Of a stretch of 64,000 nucleotides of DNA, positions 58,291 through 64,000 are shown piece after piece. A program made the position numbers and the translations under genes. The notes under the pieces were generated by a model, which did no database searches, was not told the origin of the DNA, and saw nothing but the letters and a program-made list of their open reading frames with translations. The number at the start of each line of letters is the position of its first letter. Positions within the stretch are counted from its first letter, which is position 1. This DNA is from Verrucomicrobiaceae bacterium (GTDB lineage Bacteria > Verrucomicrobiota > Verrucomicrobiia > Verrucomicrobiales > Verrucomicrobiaceae), in contig JABTUN010000001.1 in NCBI GenBank assembly GCA_015075365.1, positions 310,001 through 374,000 on the forward strand. The letters are read 5' to 3'.

Positions 58291-59709
58291 ATGAGATCCG
58301 CGCGCATTCTTCTTGGCATCGCCTCCCTGCTTTCGGTGTCCGTCTCCCGTGCGGATGTGATCACAGATTGGAATGCCTTGATGCGGCAAACCTTCGCGGC
58401 GGAGGCCAGTTCCGCCACCCCGCCCGTAAACTCCCGCACAATGGGGATGATGGGCGGGGCCATGTTTGACGCCGTGAACTCGGTGAACCGCAATTATAAC
58501 TCTTATCTCGGCTACTTTGACCCCGCCACCTCGGGCATCGGGATTGACATGGACGCGGCGGCCGCCACCGCGGCCTACCAAGTGATGACCTCAATCTACA
58601 CGGACCTCTACGGGGCCGGGAACTCCCATCAAAGCAACTTCACCAACCTCTACAACTCTCACATGGCCGCCATCGCGGACGGAACCGACAAAACCCGCGG
58701 CATCGAGGTCGGAGCGGCAGCAGCAGCAGCCATGATCGCCGCACGCGCCAGCGATGGATGGAACGCCACTCCAACCTATTCGCCCCAGCCGCTCGGCTCT
58801 GTGGGACGCTGGCAGCCGGGATCAACACCGGGGGCCTGGGGGGCCAGCACCGGCACCTTCCTCAAATCCCATTGGGGAAATGTCACCCCGTTCACCCTAA
58901 ACAGCAGCAGCCAGTTTCGGCCGGACGGGCCAACCGGCCTGAATGGCACCACGCCTGCCGACTACGCGGCCTGGGTGCAGAGCGCGTCCTACACCGCCGA
59001 GTTCAACCAAGTGAAGAACTACGGCGGCAACAGCAGCTCTCTGCGCACGGCGGACCAGACTGTCATCGCCTACTTTTGGGTCGATGGTCCGGGAACCGCC
59101 TCTCCCCCCGGCCACTGGAACCGCATTGCCCAGAGCATCTCAGCCTCCGCAGGGCTGAATATTGAGGAAAACGCCCGTCTCTTTGCGCTGCTGAACCTTG
59201 CCGAGGCAGATGTCGGCATCGCCACCTGGGAGGCGAAGGTCTTTTATGACACCTGGCGGCCCATGATCGCCATCAACACGGCCGACACCGACGGCAATCC
59301 CGACACGCTCGTCGATGCTGCCTGGACCCCGCTCATCCCCACACCGTCCTTCGGTGCCTACACCAGCGGCCACAGCGCCTTCAGCATGGCTGCGGCTACC
59401 ATTCTGGCGGAGTTCTTCGGCACGGACGACATCGCCTTCACCACGGACAGCGAGTCCCCTTTCCTGCCCGCTGGCTACACGCGCAGCTACAGCAGTTTCA
59501 GCCAGGCGGCGGAGGAGGCGGGCCTGAGCCGCATCTATGGCGGCATCCACTGGCAGTCGGATAATGAGGATGGCGCGCTGTTGGGCGAGAGCGTTGCCAA
59601 TTACACCTTCAACAACTTCCTGCTCCCCGTGCCGGAACCTGCGGGAGTGCTGCTCTTGGGCTCGGCCATGCTCTGGATGGGATCCCGCCGGCGCAAAACC
59701 GTCGCCTGA
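58291..59709 (+). CDS. Exported vanadium-dependent haloperoxidase/PAP2-like protein with PEP-CTERM anchor
   Basis: 472-residue protein with a signal peptide (MRSARILLGIASLLSVSVSRA). The vanadium haloperoxidase/PAP2 fold is suggested by FYDTWRPMIAINTAD, TSGHSAFSMAAATIL near 359 (the His and Ser of the acid-phosphatase core) and RIYGGIHWQSDNEDG near 413. Members oxidise halides or hydrolyse phosphate with a vanadate- or phosphate-binding site. The C-terminus is a PEP-CTERM sorting signal: VPEPAGVLLLGSAMLWMGSR followed by basic residues, so an exosortase elsewhere should process it for attachment. The real activity cannot be settled from sequence. The coding region is less GC-rich than its neighbours, and its AT-rich promoter region suggests a different history. 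Confidence 0.82.
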   Translation: MRSARILLGIASLLSVSVSRADVITDWNALMRQTFAAEASSATPPVNSRTMGMMGGAMFDAVNSVNRNYNSYLGYFDPATSGIGIDMDAAAATAAYQVMTSIYTDLYGAGNSHQSNFTNLYNSHMAAIADGTDKTRGIEVGAAAAAAMIAARASDGWNATPTYSPQPLGSVGRWQPGSTPGAWGASTGTFLKSHWGNVTPFTLNSSSQFRPDGPTGLNGTTPADYAAWVQSASYTAEFNQVKNYGGNSSSLRTADQTVIAYFWVDGPGTASPPGHWNRIAQSISASAGLNIEENARLFALLNLAEADVGIATWEAKVFYDTWRPMIAINTADTDGNPDTLVDAAWTPLIPTPSFGAYTSGHSAFSMAAATILAEFFGTDDIAFTTDSESPFLPAGYTRSYSSFSQAAEEAGLSRIYGGIHWQSDNEDGALLGESVANYTFNNFLLPVPEPAGVLLLGSAMLWMGSRRRKTVA

Positions 59710-59744
59710 GCAAACCGCGCGGACAGCCGGGCAAGGATTGGCGT

Positions 59745-59772
59745 TTGCGGGGGGGAAACTCGCGCTTAACCT
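59745..59772 (+). promoter_or_regulatory. Predicted leaderless promoter of the lpxI run
   Basis: TTGCGG at 59745-59750, 16-nt spacer, TAACCT at 59767-59772, ending 5 nt before the ATG at 59778. The start site would fall on the start codon. Confidence 0.5.
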
Positions 59773-59777
59773 GCGCC

Positions 59778-60056
59778 ATGCCTGATTGGACTCCCCCAAC
59801 CTCCGTCAATCTGGTCGATCTCGGCTTCATGGACTCGCGTTCGAAGCTCATTGACCTCGCCGCCTTCCTCGACCGCGTCCAAAAAGCCGGTCAGGACGGC
59901 GACTTTCGCGTCCAGGCCCTCAAAAACGCCCTCACGCTGCTCTCTCAAAACAAACCGCAGCGTGCCAAAGACGTGCTCCTTAGCTTCAGCGATCCCAGCA
60001 CCGAACCCATCGCCAAAGCGACCATGCAAGGTGCCATCGGCGCTTTCAAACCGTGA
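59778..60056 (+). CDS. Small hypothetical protein upstream of the TatD-like gene
   Basis: 92 residues, not recognised. The start at 59778 is set by the promoter-like pair ending 5 nt upstream. The sequence is mostly helical: VDLGFMDSRSKLIDLAAFLD and FRVQALKNALTLLSQNKPQ, then DVLLSFSDPSTEPIAKATMQ. It could be a small four-helix-like or TPR-like protein. It heads a run of five genes on the same strand with gaps of 21, 4, -4 and -1 nt, ending with lpxI. EboA-type proteins also precede TatD-like genes in ebo clusters, but I see no reliable similarity to them. Confidence 0.65.
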   Translation: MPDWTPPTSVNLVDLGFMDSRSKLIDLAAFLDRVQKAGQDGDFRVQALKNALTLLSQNKPQRAKDVLLSFSDPSTEPIAKATMQGAIGAFKP

Positions 60057-60073
60057 ACTGCGAACCGAGAACC
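60053..60073. repeat. Three direct 7-nt repeats before the TatD-like gene
   Basis: GTGAACT, GCGAACC and GAGAACC in tandem at 60053-60073 (consensus GNGAACY), immediately before the ATG at 60078 and beginning within the stop of the previous gene. No inverted arm is seen. Confidence 0.65.
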
Positions 60074-60077
60074 TCTG

Positions 60078-60878
60078 ATGAACTACATCGAACCCCACGG
60101 CCACATGGTCAGCCGCACCACGGATTGCTACGAGCGCATGGCGCTCGCCGGCTGCCAGGCCATCTGCGAGCCCGCGTTCTGGGCCGGCTTTGACCGCGCC
60201 AGCGCCGACGGCTTTTACGACTACTTCCGCCAGATCACCGAGTATGAGCCGAAGCGTGCCGCGAAGTTCGGCATCAAGCACTTCTGCTGGCTCTGCATCA
60301 ACCCGAAGGAAGCCGAGGACCTCAAGCTCGCCGAGGACGTCATCGCCCTCATCCCCCAGTTCATCGACAAGCCCGGTGTGCTCGGCATCGGCGAGATCGG
60401 CCTCAACAAAAACAGCCGCAACGAGCTCGCCATCTTCGAGCGCCATCTGCAAGTCGCGCAGGATTACGACCAGCTCGTGCTCATCCACACCCCGCACCTT
60501 GAGGACAAGCTCAAAGGCACCCACCTCATCGTCCAGGCGCTGAAAAACTTTTCCAAGATCAAACCCGAGCGCGTCATCATCGACCACGTCGAGGAGCACA
60601 CCATCGACCACGTGCTCGACCACGGCTTCTGGGCCGGCATCACGCTCTATCCCGAGAGCAAATGCACCCCGCACCGCGCCATCGACATGCTGGAGCACCG
60701 CCACGCCGAGCGCATCTGGATGAACAGCGCCTGCGATTGGGGCATCAGCGATCCCCTCGCCGTCCCCAAAACCATGCAAGCCATGCGCCACCGCGGCTGG
60801 ACCCCCGAAATGATCCAACGCGTCGCCTGGGACAATCCGCGCGCGTTCATGGGGCAGTGTGAGAAGTTCATGCTGTGA
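60078..60878 (+). CDS. TatD-like metal-dependent hydrolase
   Basis: 266-residue TIM-barrel hydrolase. Metal ligands appear in order: IEPHGHMVSRTTDC (HxH), GIGEIGLNKNSRN (Glu), VLIHTPHLEDK (His), IIDHVEEHTI (Asp/His) and MNSACDWGISDP (Asp). That is the TatD-family pattern. It is more like the EboB/TatD-related proteins of Bacteroidetes than to E. coli TatD, so DNase activity should not be assumed. The gene is followed after 4 nt by hicA and is probably co-transcribed with it. Substrate unknown. Confidence 0.85.
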   Translation: MNYIEPHGHMVSRTTDCYERMALAGCQAICEPAFWAGFDRASADGFYDYFRQITEYEPKRAAKFGIKHFCWLCINPKEAEDLKLAEDVIALIPQFIDKPGVLGIGEIGLNKNSRNELAIFERHLQVAQDYDQLVLIHTPHLEDKLKGTHLIVQALKNFSKIKPERVIIDHVEEHTIDHVLDHGFWAGITLYPESKCTPHRAIDMLEHRHAERIWMNSACDWGISDPLAVPKTMQAMRHRGWTPEMIQRVAWDNPRAFMGQCEKFML

Positions 60879-60882
60879 TGCC

Positions 60883-61086
60883 ATGCCTCGAAAAGTCCGA
60901 GAACTGATTCGCGATCTTCTCCGTGCAGGCTTTTCGCAAGCACCGGGCGGGGGCAAGGGTTCCCATCGAAAGTTTTATCACCCGCGTTATCCCGGAGCCG
61001 TGACTGTCAGTGGAAAAGACGGGGCGGATGTGAAATATTACCAGGAGAAACAAATCCGCCAGGCCATCGATAAAACACTTCCATGA
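60883..61086 (+). CDS. hicA: HicA-type mRNA interferase toxin
   Basis: 67 residues matching the HicA fold: PRKVRELIRDLLRAGFSQAP, then GKGSHRKFYHPRYPG with the catalytic His of GSHxxF, and YYQEKQIRQAIDKTL. HicA cleaves mRNA or tmRNA and is held inactive by HicB. It is double-stranded-RNA-binding-like in fold. The stop overlaps the HicB start by four bases (ATGA). The pair sits between a TatD-like gene and lpxI. Start at 60883 is chosen because an in-frame GTG/ATG upstream would overlap the TatD-like gene and add a non-family stretch. Confidence 0.9.
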   Translation: MPRKVRELIRDLLRAGFSQAPGGGKGSHRKFYHPRYPGAVTVSGKDGADVKYYQEKQIRQAIDKTLP

Positions 61087-61304
61087 AAGCCGCCGACAAA
61101 TACCACAAATGGGTCGAATGGAGCGCCAAGGACGGCGTGTATGTCGGCCATTGCCCCGATTTGATTACCGGCATCCATGGTGATGATCCTGTCGAGCTTT
61201 ACGAGCAGCTTTGCGAGGTCGTGAACGAGGTGATTGCCGATCTCACCAAGGCAGGACGCCGTCTTCCCAAACCCCGGGTGCGCCCGATGCTGGAGTTCGC
61301 CTGA
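61083..61304 (+). CDS. hicB: HicB-type antitoxin without DNA-binding domain
   Basis: 73 residues matching the partial RNase H-like HicB domain: YHKWVEWSAKDGVYVGHCPD, LITGIHGDDPVELYEQLCEV and a helical VNEVIADLTKAG end. HicB proteins are usually longer, with a C-terminal ribbon-helix-helix or HTH that represses the operon; here the chain stops at LPKPRVRPMLEFA, so autorepression by this route seems absent. The start codon overlaps the hicA stop, and the stop codon TGATG overlaps the lpxI start by one base. Confidence 0.85.
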   Translation: MKAADKYHKWVEWSAKDGVYVGHCPDLITGIHGDDPVELYEQLCEVVNEVIADLTKAGRRLPKPRVRPMLEFA

Positions 61305-62122
61305 TGACCGCCCCCAGCCTCGACACCATCGCCCTCATTGCCGGGAACGGCATTTATCCGGAGACCTTTGTCGCGGCGGCGCGGAAGGCGGGCGTGAAAA
61401 AGCTGGTGGCGGCGGCCTTCACGAATGAGACGAAGCCGGAACTCGCGGGGATGGTGGATGCGATCGAGTGGTTCCGCGTGGGGCAGCTCGGTAAGATGAT
61501 TTCGTTTTTCAAGAAGCAGGGCGTCACCCAGACCGTCATGGTGGGCCAGATCGCGCCGAAGAACCTCTTCGACCTGCGCCCCGACCTCCGCACGCTGATC
61601 ATGATGGCAAAGCTGAAGCAGCGGAACGCGGAGACGCTGTTTGGCGGGATCGCGAACGAACTCGCCAAGGACGGCATCACGCTGCTGCCTGCCACGACAT
61701 TCCTCGAAGACCTCATGCCGGGCGCGGGGCACGTCGCGGGGCCGTCGATCAAAAAACGCCGCCAGGAGGATGCCGAATACGGCTTCAAGATCGCCAAGGA
61801 AAGCAGCCGCCTCGACATCGGGCAGACGGTGGTCGTCAAAAACGGCACCGTTTTGGCCGTGGAGGCCTTTGAAGGCACGAACGAAGCCGTGAAACGCGGC
61901 GGCGCGCTCGGTCGCGGCGGCGCGACGATGGTGAAGGTGTCGAAGCCGGATCAGGACATGCGCTTTGACGTGCCGGTGGTCGGTCCTGACACGATCCGCA
62001 CGGCGGCGGGCGCGGGCGTCGATTTGATCGCCGTGGAGGCCGGCAAAACGCTGCTGCTGGGCAAGGACGAGGTGGTGAGGCTGTGCGCCGAGCTGAAGGT
62101 GAGCGTGATCGCGGTGGCGTGA
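61304..62122 (+). CDS. lpxI: UDP-2,3-diacylglucosamine pyrophosphatase LpxI
   Basis: 272-residue enzyme of lipid A synthesis, converting UDP-2,3-diacylglucosamine to lipid X and UMP in bacteria lacking LpxH. Family stretches are IALIAGNGIYPETFVAAARK, MVGQIAPKNLFDLRPDLRTL, FLEDLMPGAGHVAGPSIKK, VLAVEAFEGTNEAVKRGG and MRFDVPVVGPDTIRTAA. It confirms an outer membrane with lipid A. It is the last gene of a five-gene run that includes hicA-hicB and overlaps hicB by one base, so expression of an essential lipid A gene may be tied to a toxin-antitoxin pair. The gene is convergent with the next, 6 nt away. Confidence 0.92.
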   Translation: MTAPSLDTIALIAGNGIYPETFVAAARKAGVKKLVAAAFTNETKPELAGMVDAIEWFRVGQLGKMISFFKKQGVTQTVMVGQIAPKNLFDLRPDLRTLIMMAKLKQRNAETLFGGIANELAKDGITLLPATTFLEDLMPGAGHVAGPSIKKRRQEDAEYGFKIAKESSRLDIGQTVVVKNGTVLAVEAFEGTNEAVKRGGALGRGGATMVKVSKPDQDMRFDVPVVGPDTIRTAAGAGVDLIAVEAGKTLLLGKDEVVRLCAELKVSVIAVA

Positions 62123-62128
62123 GGCCTT

Positions 62129-63409
62129 CTACTTCGCCCCGATGCAATACAGCGCCTTGTCGCTGCGGAGGAAGAGTTGATCGCCGCTGACGGCAGGCGT
62201 GCCGTGGAATTGCGAGGAGTCGAGCGAGAGCACATTGGTGCGGATCAACTCGTATTGCGGCCTGGCGGCGAGGATGAAGGTGCCGTTGCGGCGGGAGACG
62301 CAGACGAGCTTGTCGCCGATGAGGACGGGGGAGGCGTAGAAGGGCTTGCCGCCGCCGCGCGCGCCCATGAGCACGCGCTCGCGATAGACGTCCTTGCCGG
62401 TTTGGGCATCGATGCAGGTGGCGAAGCCCTGGTCGTTGATGACGTAGAGATGGCCGTCTTTGAGAACGGGCGTGGGGACGTAGCTGCTGGTGTTGCTGTC
62501 CCACAGGATGGCGCTTGAGGTGGTGTCGCCCTTGCCGCCGAGCTTGACGGCGATGCTGCGCGTAGAGGGGAAGCCGCCGAAGATGTAGGCTTTGTCGCCA
62601 TCGGGCACGAGGCTGGGGGAGACATTCCCGCTGAGCCCATGCTGCGCATACCAGCGGAGCTTGCCGTTCTCCGGATTCAGGCCCCAAATCTCCTGCGGCA
62701 CGGCGATGACGAGATCGGTCAGGCCGTCGTGTGTGTACACATTCGGCGTGCCATAGGCCATGCCGAACTGGCCCTCGGCCTTCCACGCCACCTTGCCGGT
62801 CTTTTTGTCGAGGCCGACGATGGCCTGCGATTCATCGCTGGCATTCACGATGAGCAGATCGCCGACGAGCACGGGACTGGCGGCGGAACCCCAGCGCATG
62901 CGGCCGGAGCCCGTGCCGCAGGAGGTCTGCCAGAGCTGCCTGCCGGTCATATCGAAAGCCAGCGCGCCGCTTTTGCCAAAGAACACATACACGCGCTCGC
63001 CATCGGTCACGGGCGTGTGCGTGGCGTAGCCATGCTCGGTGATGTAGCCGCGCCAGGGGTCTTCCTCGGCGGCGGAGAGCACCTTGGCATCCCAGAGCAC
63101 CTTGCCATCAGCCTTGCTCAGGCAGAGCAGATGCCGTGTGAGCTTCGCCACGTCATTCGCTCCCTCTGTATCGCCGTAGCCGGTCCAGCAGGTGACGAAG
63201 ACCTTGTCACCGAACACAATCGGGCTCGACGAGCCGGGGCCGGGCATCTCGGCCTTCCAAACGATGTTCTCGGAGTCGCTCCAGCTCAGCGGGACCTTGG
63301 ATTCGTTCACCATGGCCGCGCCCGTGGGTCCGAGAAAGCGCGGCCAGTCCGTCGGCGCGGCGGCGTGGAGCGTGGCGGAGGCAAAAGCGAGGGCGAGAAG
63401 CGGTTTCAT
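62129..63409 (-). CDS. Exported PQQ-binding-like beta-propeller protein
   Basis: 426-residue exported protein with signal peptide (MKPLLALAFASATLHA). It has repeated propeller blades of 40-50 residues, with the tryptophan-docking pattern in LSKADGKVLWDAKVL, LDKKTGKVAWKAEGQ, LNPENGKLRWYAQHG and IDAQTGKDVYRERVL. Enzymatic quinoprotein residues are not obvious, so it is more like BamB/PQQ-like propellers used as scaffolds. Members of this kind are abundant in Verrucomicrobia and Planctomycetes secreted proteomes. Function not known. It is followed by the GT2 gene on the same strand, with only 46 nt between its start and the end of that gene. Confidence 0.88.
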   Translation of the reverse strand: MKPLLALAFASATLHAAAPTDWPRFLGPTGAAMVNESKVPLSWSDSENIVWKAEMPGPGSSSPIVFGDKVFVTCWTGYGDTEGANDVAKLTRHLLCLSKADGKVLWDAKVLSAAEEDPWRGYITEHGYATHTPVTDGERVYVFFGKSGALAFDMTGRQLWQTSCGTGSGRMRWGSAASPVLVGDLLIVNASDESQAIVGLDKKTGKVAWKAEGQFGMAYGTPNVYTHDGLTDLVIAVPQEIWGLNPENGKLRWYAQHGLSGNVSPSLVPDGDKAYIFGGFPSTRSIAVKLGGKGDTTSSAILWDSNTSSYVPTPVLKDGHLYVINDQGFATCIDAQTGKDVYRERVLMGARGGGKPFYASPVLIGDKLVCVSRRNGTFILAARPQYELIRTNVLSLDSSQFHGTPAVSGDQLFLRSDKALYCIGAK

Positions 63410-63455
63410 GGCCGCCGGAAAACCCCGTGGGCAGGGAAAAGTTACGCCGCGAATC

Positions 63456-64000
63456 TCAAGCGGTCACCGGAGCGGCCTGGAAGCGCTCCATGCTGAAGCG
63501 TTTCAACAACGAGCCGCCGGCGACGAAGGTGAACCCTCCGAAGAACAGCAGCAGGAAGGGAATGGAGCCCCACTGGCCGCGCTGGCCGGCGAGGACGATC
63601 ATCCAGCCGAAGTAGCCGGCGAGCAGCACCTCAAGCCACAGGGCGATGGACTTGCCGGCCTTGTAGCGCGTTTTCTTCGTCGCGGCCTGGGCCTTGTTTT
63701 CGATGCCATACTTCGGCGTGCGGACAAACTCGCTTTCCTGGTTGAGCAGGGCTTCGAGGACGGCCTTGCCGTTGTTGATGCTCATGCCGATGCCGAGGGC
63801 GAGGAGCATGGGCACATACGGCAGGGCCTTCAGCCAGCCCCAGCGGCTCTGCGAGCCCTGGGCGGTCATGTAGAAGACGACAACGCTGAAGGAGGCGAAG
63901 AAGAATACCGGCACATCGACGAAGACCGCCTTGTGCCAGGAGCTGCCCATCACGAAGTTCGCGGGATACATGAGCACCAGCGTGCAGAGCGTGAGGAGGT
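63456..64000 (-). CDS. GT2 glycosyltransferase (cellulose-synthase-like), C-terminal part
   Basis: The last 181 codons of a gene that begins beyond the window. Four or five membrane helices are present (for example FVDVPVFFFASFSVVVFYMT and YVPMLLALGIGMSINN), and the stretch NNGKAVLEALLNQESEFVRT is typical of the C-terminal membrane part of cellulose-synthase-like GT2 enzymes that make beta-glycans or mannans. A GTG at 63977 is not the start, since the frame is open to the window end. The catalytic domain (D, DxD, QxxRW) lies outside. It is probably an inner-membrane polysaccharide synthase; the polymer is unknown. Confidence 0.8.
   Translation of the reverse strand, partial: LLTLCTLVLMYPANFVMGSSWHKAVFVDVPVFFFASFSVVVFYMTAQGSQSRWGWLKALPYVPMLLALGIGMSINNGKAVLEALLNQESEFVRTPKYGIENKAQAATKKTRYKAGKSIALWLEVLLAGYFGWMIVLAGQRGQWGSIPFLLLFFGGFTFVAGGSLLKRFSMERFQAAPVTA

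Noticed and set aside
59778..60878. Part of an ebo gene cluster
   Set aside because: Only the TatD-like protein resembles an ebo member; no prenyltransferase, DHQ-synthase-like or other ebo gene follows and the small upstream protein does not clearly match EboA.

Overview
The window reads as chromosomal DNA of a high-G+C, Gram-negative bacterium of the Verrucomicrobiota, most like the Verrucomicrobiaceae (Prosthecobacter/Verrucomicrobium type). Evidence: a fused MurC-MurB protein, three secreted sulfatases, a paired DUF1800/DUF1501 secreted module, SHD1 and GYF domain proteins, EF-hand domains on secreted enzymes, a PEP-CTERM protein, and LpxI (lipid A). The phylum call is inference from family content; no rRNA gene is present. 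I saw no tRNA, CRISPR array or insertion sequence.

Layout. 1-6.9 kb (+): the end of murC-murB, an EF-hand serine hydrolase, a Wzy-like polymerase with TPRs, leuD and a CBS-type family II pyrophosphatase. 6.9-13.1 kb (-): the RapA-type remodeller, a LysR regulator, a secreted SHD1 protein that looks like an inactive trypsin-fold protease, and a RpoD-like sigma factor. 13.5-16 kb (+): pdhB and sulfatase 1. 16-23.8 kb (-): an RlmD/TrmA RNA methyltransferase, a CocE/NonD hydrolase, a double amidohydrolase, a small ORF plus ORF6N pair, and a second amidohydrolase. 24-26.2 kb (+): a multidomain EF-hand/redoxin/cytochrome/copper-monooxygenase-like protein. 26.2-30.5 kb (-): a 1440-residue COG1112-type helicase with a C-terminal nuclease-like domain.

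30.6-46.2 kb (+): sulfatase 2, the 2393-residue DUF1800 protein with Calx-beta-like repeats and its DUF1501 partner, a small membrane protein, a Nudix hydrolase, rplI, a membrane TPR protein and ComEC. purH (-) is followed by sulfatase 3 and a frameshifted CBM9-like gene (+), a GYF/histone-H1-like small protein (-), an unrecognised gene, an ABC exporter with two paralogous permeases, and a DUF58 protein (+). Then come an RsmA-Nudix fusion (-), a PEP-CTERM vanadium-haloperoxidase-like protein (+), a tight five-gene run (small ORF, TatD-like hydrolase, hicA, hicB, lpxI), a PQQ-type beta-propeller (-) and the C-terminus of a GT2 glycosyltransferase (-).

Two sequence-level themes recur. First, many genes have a TTG-N3, 16-17 nt, TA-N3-T promoter-like pair whose -10 box often ends only 5-11 nt before the ATG, suggesting leaderless or nearly leaderless mRNAs and few Shine-Dalgarno sites. 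Second, several gene borders carry degenerate repeats phased at 7 nt, three of them forming inverted repeats that overlap stop or start codons.

The most notable single items are the G6-tract frameshift at 49501-49506, the RsmA-Nudix fusion, the SHD1 pseudoprotease, the ORF6N pair inside an amidohydrolase operon, the heptad hairpins, and a perfect palindrome inside a promoter spacer at 50705-50720.
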